NCBI GenBank assembly: GCA_040376605.1
Contig: JBEIQI010000150.1
Location: forward strand, 1 to 7,398
Reading direction: 5' to 3'
DNA length: 7,398 nucleotides
Source: JANWKQ01 sp040376605
GTDB taxonomy: Bacteria > Bacteroidota > Bacteroidia > CAIKAF01
Shown here: piece after piece, positions 1 through 6,756 of the stretch
Position numbering within the stretch: position 1 is the first letter of the stretch
How the letters are laid out: every line of letters starts with the position of its first letter
The notes under the pieces: model-generated
What the model was told of the DNA's origin: nothing
Databases searched by the model: none
Seen by the model: only the letters and a program-made list of their open reading frames with translations
Made by a program: the position numbers and the translations under genes

Positions 1-900
1 AAATAAAGTATCACATAAACTTACTCCTCCTGCTAAGGCTGGAGCTATATTTGTTGCATTACAGGCATTAAAAATAAAAGATTGATTGTCTAGCCAACTT
101 ACACCATTATTAGTAGCATAAGGTCCGAAATAAGCAATTCCAGGAGAGTCAAAACGGCCGAATTGAACAAAAGATGTTCCATCACCCTTATTACAACCTA
201 CTGTAGCTGCAACTCCACCAAATCCGCCAACACCTGAAGATGCGTCACCGGTGGTCCATTGCATATCTTGATAACAAAATGCAACATTATTTCCAACACC
301 AATAACCGGGTCGGTACCATCGGTAATGATTAAGGAAAACGTGTTCGTTTTATCTGTATAATTATTAAAGTAACCACAATTCTCCCAGTTTACATAAACC
401 GCAGTTGGAGTAATTTTGTACCAAACTTCCCCAATTCCTCTGGTATCTACATCCCCCCAAAAAGGTGCCACCATTACATAGGTAGCAGAAGGAAAACCAA
501 CAGCACTAAAGGTTGCATAGGCTGCGTCAAAAGTTATGTTTCCGTTATTATTTATCCATAATGAAGAATAGTTGGTGCCATATAAACAAAAGTTAAATGG
601 AACTGGAATATTTGCAGTACTACCATCATCATTTGTAGCCATTGCCAAAGTATAAGTACCATCATGTGGCGTATAACATGCACAATTATTCGCTCTTTCG
701 GTAGATCGAGGTGATAAATGATGTTCTACACCTGTATTGGTATTTATAATACTATATTTTGCTCCGGGAACCAATTGATTGGACCCTTTTAAATGTTGAT
801 AATCTGTATCTGTAATGGTAACTTGTTGACCAAAAAGTAAACTTGTTGGTAAAGTCGATAGTATGACCATTCCGATAAAAAGTAATTTTCTCATATTCAT
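1..900 (-). CDS. Secreted nidogen-like (NIDO) domain protein, partial (C-terminus outside window)
   Basis: The frame stays open for 300 codons from the ATG at 900 to the left edge, so only the N-terminal part is present. A second in-frame ATG at 894 is also possible (protein starts MNMRKLLF). Residues 1-24 form a signal peptide ending near LLFGQ. Residues about 95-280 match the NIDO domain: a YG..Y..L.INNNG.ITFD block (107-125), then APFWGDVDTRG.GEVWY (145-161), where the PFW.DVDTRG core is the family hallmark. NIDO domains occur in nidogen and other extracellular adhesive proteins. After residue 280 a linker leads into VSLCDTLF, which resembles the start of a PKD or Ig-like repeat. By analogy with the next two genes upstream, I infer a PKD stalk and a T9SS sorting domain beyond the edge. 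The start lies 4 bases after the stop codon of the 919-residue gene, with no Shine-Dalgarno, which suggests cotranscription and perhaps translational coupling. Ligand unknown. Confidence 0.85.
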   Translation of the reverse strand, partial: MNMRKLLFIGMVILSTLPTSLLFGQQVTITDTDYQHLKGSNQLVPGAKYSIINTNTGVEHHLSPRSTERANNCACYTPHDGTYTLAMATNDDGSTANIPVPFNFCLYGTNYSSLWINNNGNITFDAAYATFSAVGFPSATYVMVAPFWGDVDTRGIGEVWYKITPTAVYVNWENCGYFNNYTDKTNTFSLIITDGTDPVIGVGNNVAFCYQDMQWTTGDASSGVGGFGGVAATVGCNKGDGTSFVQFGRFDSPGIAYFGPYATNNGVSWLDNQSFIFNACNATNIAPALAGGVSLCDTLF

Positions 901-904
901 AATG

Positions 905-2431
905 TTATTCAAATATAGTAATTGCCCCTGAATTGAGGATATTAAAATTTCCTTCAATTACATAGAAGTAAACTCCTGGAGTTAAAAGAGCGCCATTCGA
1001 TGCCTTCCCCTTAAAACATGAGTCACAGTTAAAATCAGGACTATTAGGGTCATTATTTGTTTCAAACACCTTTACACCCCAACGGTCAAAAACGCTATAT
1101 GTATAGTTAATACATAAATTAAACCCTGGCTGCAAAGCCTCCAGATCAATCCGATCATTACCCTGAGCACTTGATTGAATAAGCACATTAGGCATTTGAA
1201 TAAAAAGGCTATCATCTACATGAACTACCTGGCTTATTGAATCTTCACAGCCATATTGATCAACTACCGACATGATGACATTATAATCGCCTGGCCCAAT
1301 ATAAATATGATTAAAAGTGGACGTATCAAGGTCGTTTAGAAGGGTGCCATCTCCCAAGTTCCAATCAATTATTATATTCTCATTATCTGGGGCAACCTGA
1401 GGATCAAAGGTAAATCGACTGATACAAATTGGATAAACCCCAAAATCAGCAACAGGAGTTGGCCGTACAATAAATGGTTGAACAATGGTATCCGTGCAGC
1501 CGTATTGATTAGAAATAATCAATGATACATTGATATTCCCACCAAAATTAAAGGTTGAAATGGGATCAGGTAAATTAGAAACAAGTGGGTCGCCGGTTGG
1601 GAAACTCCATCCATAGCTAACAATACTATCATTGCTTGTTTGAACAAAGTTAAATTGTTCATCGAATCCTTGACAAATGGCAGTATTGGTTATTGATCCA
1701 GATGGCAATGGGTCGATATTAATGAGGGTTGCCATGGTATCCACACAACCTTCAATAGTAGCAACAATTACCACCACTCCATAATTACCCGGTCCAGAAT
1801 ATTGATAAGTTGGATTGGCCAAAACAGAAGTATCATTAGTTGCAAACAAATCTCCAAAATTCCAATGGTAAGTTGCAATAGGTAATCCAGTATTATTAAA
1901 TGAAAATACTGCTAACTCATTTCCGCAAACCTGAGGTGCAATAGGATTTCCTTGTGGGCCATCCACCACGGTAATATTAACGGTATCTGTTGTTGTGCAG
2001 CCGGCACTAGTTGTTACCGTAACTACTACGGGATAGGTACCTACCCCAGGGAAAATATAATTTACATTCGTTAATGTGGGTCCGCTTGCATCTTCTGAAC
2101 CATTTAAATCGAAATCCCATGAATAATTTGAAATGGTTGAAGACTGCCCTGAAGCATTAAATATAAATGCTGCTGCATTAAAGATGCCCTCATTATAAGA
2201 ACAAATGATTGGATCAACTGTTGAAGCACTTACAATGGCATTATTAAATAATTGAACCATCGTAGTTATAGTATCTGCGCACCCTCCAAGAGATTCAGTA
2301 ATTAAATGAATTGGGTAATTTCCTGCAAAAGTAAAATTGGAACTTGCATCATAAATCGGATTAGTAGTGGTAATTTCGTAACTCCCATTATTGTCCAAGT
2401 CATAATGATAAGAAATAATATCAATTAGCGG
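905..2431. repeat. Tandem-duplicated 1.5-kb coding segment, copy A (PKD stalk plus sorting domain)
   Basis: This segment encodes residues 411-919 of the 919-residue protein and matches 3714-5240 at a constant offset of 2809 bases. I checked the offset at the stop codon, at a block starting at 1394, and at the codons for DLDNNGSYE near 2385. By hand count about 75 of the last 100 residues are identical. Homology fades upstream, with a two-residue gap appearing near residues 400-415, where the heads become unrelated. Confidence 0.85.
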
Positions 2432-3664
2432 TGTTGTTCCGGAGGCATCCAATAGGATTTGATCCCCTATACAAAATGGATTCATGTTTAAATCAGCCAG
2501 CGGATTGGCATTCGCTGTAACCGTAAACAATGCTGAAGTGCTATCGCATCCACCTGGGCCAGTAACATATACATCATAGGTACCTTGCCCCACATAAATG
2601 GATGAGGTTGTATCACCAGTACTCCATAGATACGTAAAAAACGGTTGAGTGGTAGAAAGTAAAACACTGTCCGGCCCACAAATAGAGCTTAGTCCTGTAA
2701 TAACGGGCAATGCACTTCCAATGTTTACGACAACCGTATCACTTGCCGCTAAACCAGAACAAGCTGTCCCAGTAATTGTAGCTACATAAGTGGTAGTTGT
2801 TAAAGGATTCACTGTAGTGGTAATTCCTGTATCAATTGGAATTGGATTTCCGGCAATATACCATTGAATAATTGGTGGGGTTGGACTACCCAAAAGTACA
2901 GGTTGAAATGGAATTGGATTGATAGAATAATTAGTAGCACTTAATCGAACAAATAAATAACCCTCGTTGGCCGTTGTCCATTGGGTAGGCGCATTTCTTC
3001 CAGGCACTATATGCGCAATGGTACCGTTACTATTATGCAATCCATGAATGGCCTGTCCGGAATTCCATGTTGGGCATAAGGGTTTATTGATAATATGAGT
3101 TTCGATTTCGTTTGAACCTTCTTTAATTATAATTTGGCTTGAGAAAAATAATCCCGTGCAACTAAACATTGGAACATTACAATACTCAACCACAAAAATT
3201 CTGTTAGGAGCAGAACCTAAAGTTTGATAACTGATGGTACCACCTGAGGGTGGCAAAATATCCTGCCATGGACCCATGATAGCATTAAGCGGGCTAGCAG
3301 GAAAACCGCCAGATGGGTTGGGGTTAGGGCAAGCATTTACAATGGTCCAAGCACTGCCTTGTCCGGCGGTGGATAAATCAAAAGTGATATAATTATTGGA
3401 GGATATCACACATTGTGTGTATGTATTACCATAAAATGTAAATGGGAAACCAATGTTTATTATCCCCGAGAACTCATCATCGGTCATTATCAATTGATTA
3501 GGCGGAATAGCACTTCCAATGGAGTTGCTATCTATGGTAGCTGTCAGCGCAACGGGACCAGCACAAACTGAAATATCTGGACCTACATCAATTAACTGTG
3601 CAGTATTATTTGCATTAAACCCTAAAAAAATTAAGCTTAAAACTATTATTAGTTTCTTTCCCAC
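905..3664 (-). CDS. Secreted PKD-repeat protein with NIDO-related head and T9SS type B sorting domain (919 aa)
   Basis: Signal peptide at residues 1-23 (hydrophobic LIIVLSLIFLGF, cleavage near NTAQ). Head at about 65-242 is a beta-rich domain resembling a diverged NIDO module: F.F.FYGNTY....IS.N.YITFD (73-96), then MGPWQDILPPSGGTISY (130-146) and a closing W...NEGYLFVRL. Two Ig-like repeats follow (about 245-315 and 318-385, with YLWSTGDTTSS in the second), then five PKD-like repeats (about 386-474, 475-568, 569-652, 653-735, 736-818), each with a cysteine near both ends. Residues 819-919 are a gliding-motility-associated C-terminal domain: FDRWGVKVFE at 859-868, GVYFYVIEGN at 897-906. That domain directs export by the type IX system to the cell surface or medium. 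The canonical TPNGDG motif is absent. The start is GTG; the nearest upstream ATG (3674) is out of frame and an in-frame TGA lies just upstream. From residue 411 on it is a paralogue of the neighbouring 828-residue protein. Probable adhesin or matrix protein; ligand unknown. Confidence 0.9.
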   Translation of the reverse strand: MGKKLIIVLSLIFLGFNANNTAQLIDVGPDISVCAGPVALTATIDSNSIGSAIPPNQLIMTDDEFSGIINIGFPFTFYGNTYTQCVISSNNYITFDLSTAGQGSAWTIVNACPNPNPSGGFPASPLNAIMGPWQDILPPSGGTISYQTLGSAPNRIFVVEYCNVPMFSCTGLFFSSQIIIKEGSNEIETHIINKPLCPTWNSGQAIHGLHNSNGTIAHIVPGRNAPTQWTTANEGYLFVRLSATNYSINPIPFQPVLLGSPTPPIIQWYIAGNPIPIDTGITTTVNPLTTTTYVATITGTACSGLAASDTVVVNIGSALPVITGLSSICGPDSVLLSTTQPFFTYLWSTGDTTSSIYVGQGTYDVYVTGPGGCDSTSALFTVTANANPLADLNMNPFCIGDQILLDASGTTPLIDIISYHYDLDNNGSYEITTTNPIYDASSNFTFAGNYPIHLITESLGGCADTITTMVQLFNNAIVSASTVDPIICSYNEGIFNAAAFIFNASGQSSTISNYSWDFDLNGSEDASGPTLTNVNYIFPGVGTYPVVVTVTTSAGCTTTDTVNITVVDGPQGNPIAPQVCGNELAVFSFNNTGLPIATYHWNFGDLFATNDTSVLANPTYQYSGPGNYGVVVIVATIEGCVDTMATLINIDPLPSGSITNTAICQGFDEQFNFVQTSNDSIVSYGWSFPTGDPLVSNLPDPISTFNFGGNINVSLIISNQYGCTDTIVQPFIVRPTPVADFGVYPICISRFTFDPQVAPDNENIIIDWNLGDGTLLNDLDTSTFNHIYIGPGDYNVIMSVVDQYGCEDSISQVVHVDDSLFIQMPNVLIQSSAQGNDRIDLEALQPGFNLCINYTYSVFDRWGVKVFETNNDPNSPDFNCDSCFKGKASNGALLTPGVYFYVIEGNFNILNSGAITIFE

Positions 3665-3674
3665 TCCTAGTCAT
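3662..3674 (-). promoter_or_regulatory. Unusual start region of the 919-aa gene: GTG start next to an out-of-frame ATG
   Basis: Read on the minus strand, this is ATGACTAGGAGTG. The only in-frame start is the final GTG (3664-3662), directly abutting AGGA, which is too close for a normal Shine-Dalgarno. An in-frame TGA three codons upstream rules out an earlier start, and the first in-frame ATG would be residue 60, after the signal peptide. The ATG at 3674 is in another frame. One base fewer in the GGG run just downstream would join this ATG to the signal peptide as MTRSGKKLIIV. The true start is therefore either GTG or an ATG masked by a one-base indel. Confidence 0.6.
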
Positions 3675-3713
3675 TTTATTCAAGGTAAAACAACTGAATT
3701 CTACCTCAATGTA

Positions 3714-5240
3714 TTATTCAAAAATTGTTATTGCTCCGGATTTGATAATATTATAATTACCCTCCATCACATAAAAATATACACCTGGTGTTAAGGTAGC
3801 TCCATTACTAGCAAGTCCTCTAAAACAAGTATCGCAAAATAAATCCGGGTTGAAAGGATCATTGGTTGTTTCAAAAACCTTTACTCCCCAGCGATCAAAA
3901 ACTGTGTAGGTATAGTTAATACAGAGATTAAATCCCGGATCTACCACCATAAAGTCAACCTTGTCATTCCCAACGGCGCTTGTTTGAATAAGCACATTGG
4001 GTAATTGTACAAATAAGCTATCATCCACTGGTACAATTTGACTAGTAGAATCCATACATCCATACTGATCAGTAACCACAATTGATACTTCATAATTCCC
4101 TGGTCCCATGTATAAGTGATTAAAGAATGACGTATCCTGATCATTAAGGATTGTTCCATCTCCAAGATTCCAGTCTATAGAAACCAAATCATCATCAGGT
4201 GTAACCTGAGGATCAAAAGTAAAACGACTGATACAAATTGGATAAACTCCAAAATCAGCAACTGGTTGAGTTCTTACTATAAAAGGTTGAACCACCGTAT
4301 CGGTGCAACCGTATTGATTCGTAATGATTACCGAAACGTTGATATTTCCATCAAAATCAAACAAGGAAGTTGGAGCAAAATCTGCAGATGTTAGTGGAGA
4401 ACCCGTTGGGAAATTCCAGTTATAGGTTAAAATACTATCGGCACTTGTTTGAACAAAATTAAATGTTTCATCAAGTCCTTGACATATTGCCACATTAGTA
4501 ATGTTTCCAGCAGGAAGTGGATCAACATTAATTATAGTTGCCATGGTATCCAAACAACCATTAGCTGTGCTTACAACCACAACAACACCATAATTACCAG
4601 GTCCAGGATATTGATAGTTAGGACTTGCCGTATTGGCCGTGTCATTAGTTGCTGCTAAATTACCAAAGTCCCAGTGATAAGTGCTAATTGGCAATCCAGT
4701 ATTATTGAAAGAAAATGTAGCGGCTTCATTGCCACAAACCTGAGGTGCAATTGGATTACCATGAGGTATATCTACATAAGTTACCGAAACGGTATCTGTT
4801 CTTTCGCAACCAGCACTTGTAGTTACGGTTAAAATAACCGGATAGGTTCCTAAGCCTGGGAAAAAGTGGCTTGTATTCGTTAACGTGGATCCACTGGCAT
4901 CTACCGTACCATCTGCATTATAATCCCATTCATAGTTAGTGATTGTTGATGCTTGGCCTGAAGCATTAAATACAAAAGCAACCCCTTGAAAGTCGGCGGA
5001 ATCATATAAACATACCGTTGGGTCAAGTGTACTAACCGCTATATTCGGATTATTAAAGACCTGGACGACCGTATCCAAGCTAGCCTGACACCCGTTGCCC
5101 GTTATTCCTTGAAACGAAATCGTATAATTGCCCGCAGTTAAGAAATTACTGGCAGCAGGATAAACCGGACTTCCGGTAGTAACTTCATAAGAACCATTAT
5201 TATCCAAATCCCACTGATAATCTACAATATTCGGATCAGA
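3714..5240. repeat. Tandem-duplicated 1.5-kb coding segment, copy B (PKD stalk plus sorting domain)
   Basis: Partner of 905-2431. It encodes residues 320-828 of the 828-residue protein: most of the first PKD repeat, the other four, and the sorting domain. The two copies are in the same orientation. Divergence is spread over silent and amino-acid-changing sites, so the duplication is not recent overall, although some blocks are much more alike (for example 4203-4262). Confidence 0.85.
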
Positions 5241-6200
5241 TAAAGTTGCATCTAAGGTAACCAAATCACCTACACAATATGGGTTTGAATAGCTAACCAT
5301 TAAACTAGGTAAACTATCCACTGAAATACACACGGTATCAAGACAAATAAATCCTGTGGTAGTATCGTTTACGATAACTGTTAAACAAGTATCGTTGGTG
5401 ATATTATAAAGAGTCTGACTTACTGCTCCAAATCCGGTTAACCCATTTTCCCAAATATAGAAAAGGTTAGGTTGAGCGGCGATATTAATATTATCTAATC
5501 CCCAGTTATCACAACATGATCCTGATGAATTAGGTTGTCTCCAACGAAAACGAGTAGCAACAGTTTGAGCAGCAGGTGGAATTGGAATGACATAAGGAGC
5601 CCAATTATCAAAAATACCGCAAGAACCATTACCATTGCCTGGAGCTGCAGAAACTGGAATAGTTAATAAAGTTTGTGAATACCCTCCTACAAAAGCCCAA
5701 GGACCGCCGGCGGGAACCGAACATAAATAAACAACGGTATTCCAAATACCACCACCATCTGTTGAATATTCTAATACAACCCCTTCATTATATTGATCGG
5801 CCGTTTCACAAGGGCTACTTCCACTATTTGGGGCAAATCTAAAATCAAAATTAATGGTTCCACCTGCGATAACATTCAAGTCTGCAGTTGAGATAATTGG
5901 TGTGCTTCCTGAAGTTGAAGACCAATAAAAAGCGGTATTATCAAGTGATGGAGCTGCACAAGCAGGTAAAGTATCAAATGAAGCACCTCCCGTAATTGAC
6001 CAACCTGGAGGCAATGAAAGATCATTAAAGTCGAATGTATAATAGGTACCTAAAACGGTAGCTAAAGTAGAAACCTGACTACTATCTCCGGAACAAACAC
6101 CATAAGGGCTGGCGGTGGCTACTACTGTGCATTGTGCATTAGCTATATTGGTATAAAGAATGCTAATCGCAATTGTAAATAGGGTAAATAATTTCTTCAT
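3714..6200 (-). CDS. Secreted PKD-repeat protein with reelin-like head and T9SS type B sorting domain (828 aa)
   Basis: ATG start; signal peptide 1-23 ending ANAQ. Residues about 53-240 resemble a reelin-type jelly-roll subrepeat. FDFNDLSLPPGWSITGG (56-72) opens it. Next come a strand with GGTINFDFRF (113-122) and PCE at 130-132. Then follow EGVVLEYSTDGGGIWN (139-154), the family's hallmark 'E-V-L-YS-DGG-W' strand, and a closing CCDNWGLDNINI (229-240). Such domains are extracellular beta-sandwiches that bind protein or glycan partners. After an Ig-like segment (245-295) come five PKD-like repeats (about 297-384, 385-477, 478-561, 562-645, 646-728) and a gliding-motility-associated C-terminal domain (729-828: FDRWGVKVFE at 768-777, GVYFYVMEGN at 806-815) for type IX export. 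The canonical TPNGDG of that domain is replaced by IQTSAVGND. It starts 19 bases after the small secreted gene without Shine-Dalgarno and is probably its operon partner. Residues 320-828 are paralogous, with no net gap, to the next gene. Likely surface adhesin; no enzymatic motif seen. Confidence 0.92.
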   Translation of the reverse strand: MKKLFTLFTIAISILYTNIANAQCTVVATASPYGVCSGDSSQVSTLATVLGTYYTFDFNDLSLPPGWSITGGASFDTLPACAAPSLDNTAFYWSSTSGSTPIISTADLNVIAGGTINFDFRFAPNSGSSPCETADQYNEGVVLEYSTDGGGIWNTVVYLCSVPAGGPWAFVGGYSQTLLTIPVSAAPGNGNGSCGIFDNWAPYVIPIPPAAQTVATRFRWRQPNSSGSCCDNWGLDNINIAAQPNLFYIWENGLTGFGAVSQTLYNITNDTCLTVIVNDTTTGFICLDTVCISVDSLPSLMVSYSNPYCVGDLVTLDATLSDPNIVDYQWDLDNNGSYEVTTGSPVYPAASNFLTAGNYTISFQGITGNGCQASLDTVVQVFNNPNIAVSTLDPTVCLYDSADFQGVAFVFNASGQASTITNYEWDYNADGTVDASGSTLTNTSHFFPGLGTYPVILTVTTSAGCERTDTVSVTYVDIPHGNPIAPQVCGNEAATFSFNNTGLPISTYHWDFGNLAATNDTANTASPNYQYPGPGNYGVVVVVSTANGCLDTMATIINVDPLPAGNITNVAICQGLDETFNFVQTSADSILTYNWNFPTGSPLTSADFAPTSLFDFDGNINVSVIITNQYGCTDTVVQPFIVRTQPVADFGVYPICISRFTFDPQVTPDDDLVSIDWNLGDGTILNDQDTSFFNHLYMGPGNYEVSIVVTDQYGCMDSTSQIVPVDDSLFVQLPNVLIQTSAVGNDKVDFMVVDPGFNLCINYTYTVFDRWGVKVFETTNDPFNPDLFCDTCFRGLASNGATLTPGVYFYVMEGNYNIIKSGAITIFE

Positions 6201-6219
6201 CGCTGCTGTTATAAATATT

Positions 6220-6645
6220 TTATAGAACTATGATATTGGTTAATTCGAATCTATCTAATGGATGTCCAAAATTACGATTCACATATCCTTTAATAATTGC
6301 CAAACGTCCATTAGGAGTGGTTAAACCATCGCATGATGGCATTAAAAATCCATTTGCCGGCAATTCAAACGTGAACTGATATTCGTTCGTGCCGCAAGTT
6401 GTGCATGATCCGTTATAGTAGTATTCAACTTTGAAACTTACCGATAATGGATTGGAGGTTTTATTGGTCAAACGAATAAAATTGAATTCAGTAATTACAT
6501 CCGATCCGCACTGTTGAGTGGTATAATCAATTTTTACGGAAGGTAAATCTTGATAGACTGTCCACGAATTGGCAGATTGTGCAAACATGTATGATGAGCA
6601 AAGAAATAATGCGATTACACCAACAACTTTTACTACTTGGTTCAT
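6220..6645 (-). CDS. Small secreted cysteine-containing protein of unknown function (141 aa)
   Basis: I cannot assign a function. It opens with a signal peptide (residues 1-23: MNQVVKVVGVIALFLCSSYMFAQ). The cysteine at 16 lies inside the hydrophobic core, in FLC rather than a lipobox, so a lipoprotein is unlikely. The mature part of about 118 residues is rich in alternating polar and hydrophobic strands (ITEFNFIRLTNKT, LSVSFKVEYYY, YQFTFELPANGF, FELTNIIVL) and looks like one beta-sandwich domain. It has four cysteines, at 46, 81, 84 and 105, including a CTTC pair, which suggests two disulfides after export. There is no T9SS sorting domain, so it probably reaches the periplasm by Sec alone. 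It is the first gene after the promoter candidate and lies 19 bases before the reelin-like gene, which suggests a role with the large secreted proteins (inference). Confidence 0.85.
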   Translation of the reverse strand: MNQVVKVVGVIALFLCSSYMFAQSANSWTVYQDLPSVKIDYTTQQCGSDVITEFNFIRLTNKTSNPLSVSFKVEYYYNGSCTTCGTNEYQFTFELPANGFLMPSCDGLTTPNGRLAIIKGYVNRNFGHPLDRFELTNIIVL

Positions 6646-6663
6646 ATTAAACAGGGTTTTGCG

Positions 6664-6693
6664 CTAAATTACTATAATTAAAAATATTCCCAA
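6664..6693 (-). promoter_or_regulatory. Candidate Bacteroidota-type promoter for the secreted-protein operon
   Basis: On the minus strand, TTG (6693-6691) is followed by exactly 19 bases and then TAATTTAG (6671-6664). This matches the Bacteroidota housekeeping consensus TTG-N19-TAnnTTTG with one mismatch. Transcription would start near 6657, leaving a leader of roughly a dozen bases before the ATG at 6645. It is the best match I found in the 111-base gap downstream of uvrA. The region is AT-rich, so chance matches are possible. Confidence 0.45.
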
Positions 6694-6756
6694 AACATAA
6701 CAAACATTTTATGTCATGTTAATGAACAATAAAATATAGATGAAAGATAAGTAGGT

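Noticed and set aside
2488..2679. 63-codon minus-strand open frame inside the 919-aa gene
   Set aside because: Out of frame within a strongly supported gene (Ig-like and first PKD repeat); no family resemblance.
3680..3709. Possible internal promoter TTG-N19-TACCTTGA before the 919-aa gene
   Set aside because: Spacing fits, but the -7 box has two mismatches to TAnnTTTG, and a start near 3673 would leave almost no leader; too weak to list.
3519..3794. Plus-strand 91-codon open frame spanning the junction between the two large genes
   Set aside because: Lies antisense to two well-supported coding ends, has no recognisable domain, and its composition is that of a complement of the real frames.
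3941..4165. 74-codon minus-strand open frame inside the 828-aa gene
   Set aside because: Shifted frame over the conserved fifth PKD repeat and sorting domain; a by-product of the real coding frame.
4449..4658. 69-codon plus-strand open frame
   Set aside because: Antisense to the PKD repeats, no start context or domain.
1..6200. A defence, toxin or enzyme system within the operon
   Set aside because: No catalytic motif, nuclease, protease or toxin fold is visible; everything recognised is a structural or adhesive extracellular domain.
6190..6645. The small 141-aa protein as a lipoprotein
   Set aside because: The signal-peptide cysteine is preceded by FL, not by the small residue a lipobox needs, and the cleavage site AQ-S lies further on.
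6695..6714. Inverted repeat ACATAA-8 bases-TTATGT, followed on the minus strand by TTTT, as a terminator for uvrA
   Set aside because: The stem is only 6 bp with one G-C pair, the T run is short, and it overlaps the upstream side of the promoter candidate; such repeats are expected by chance in AT-rich DNA.
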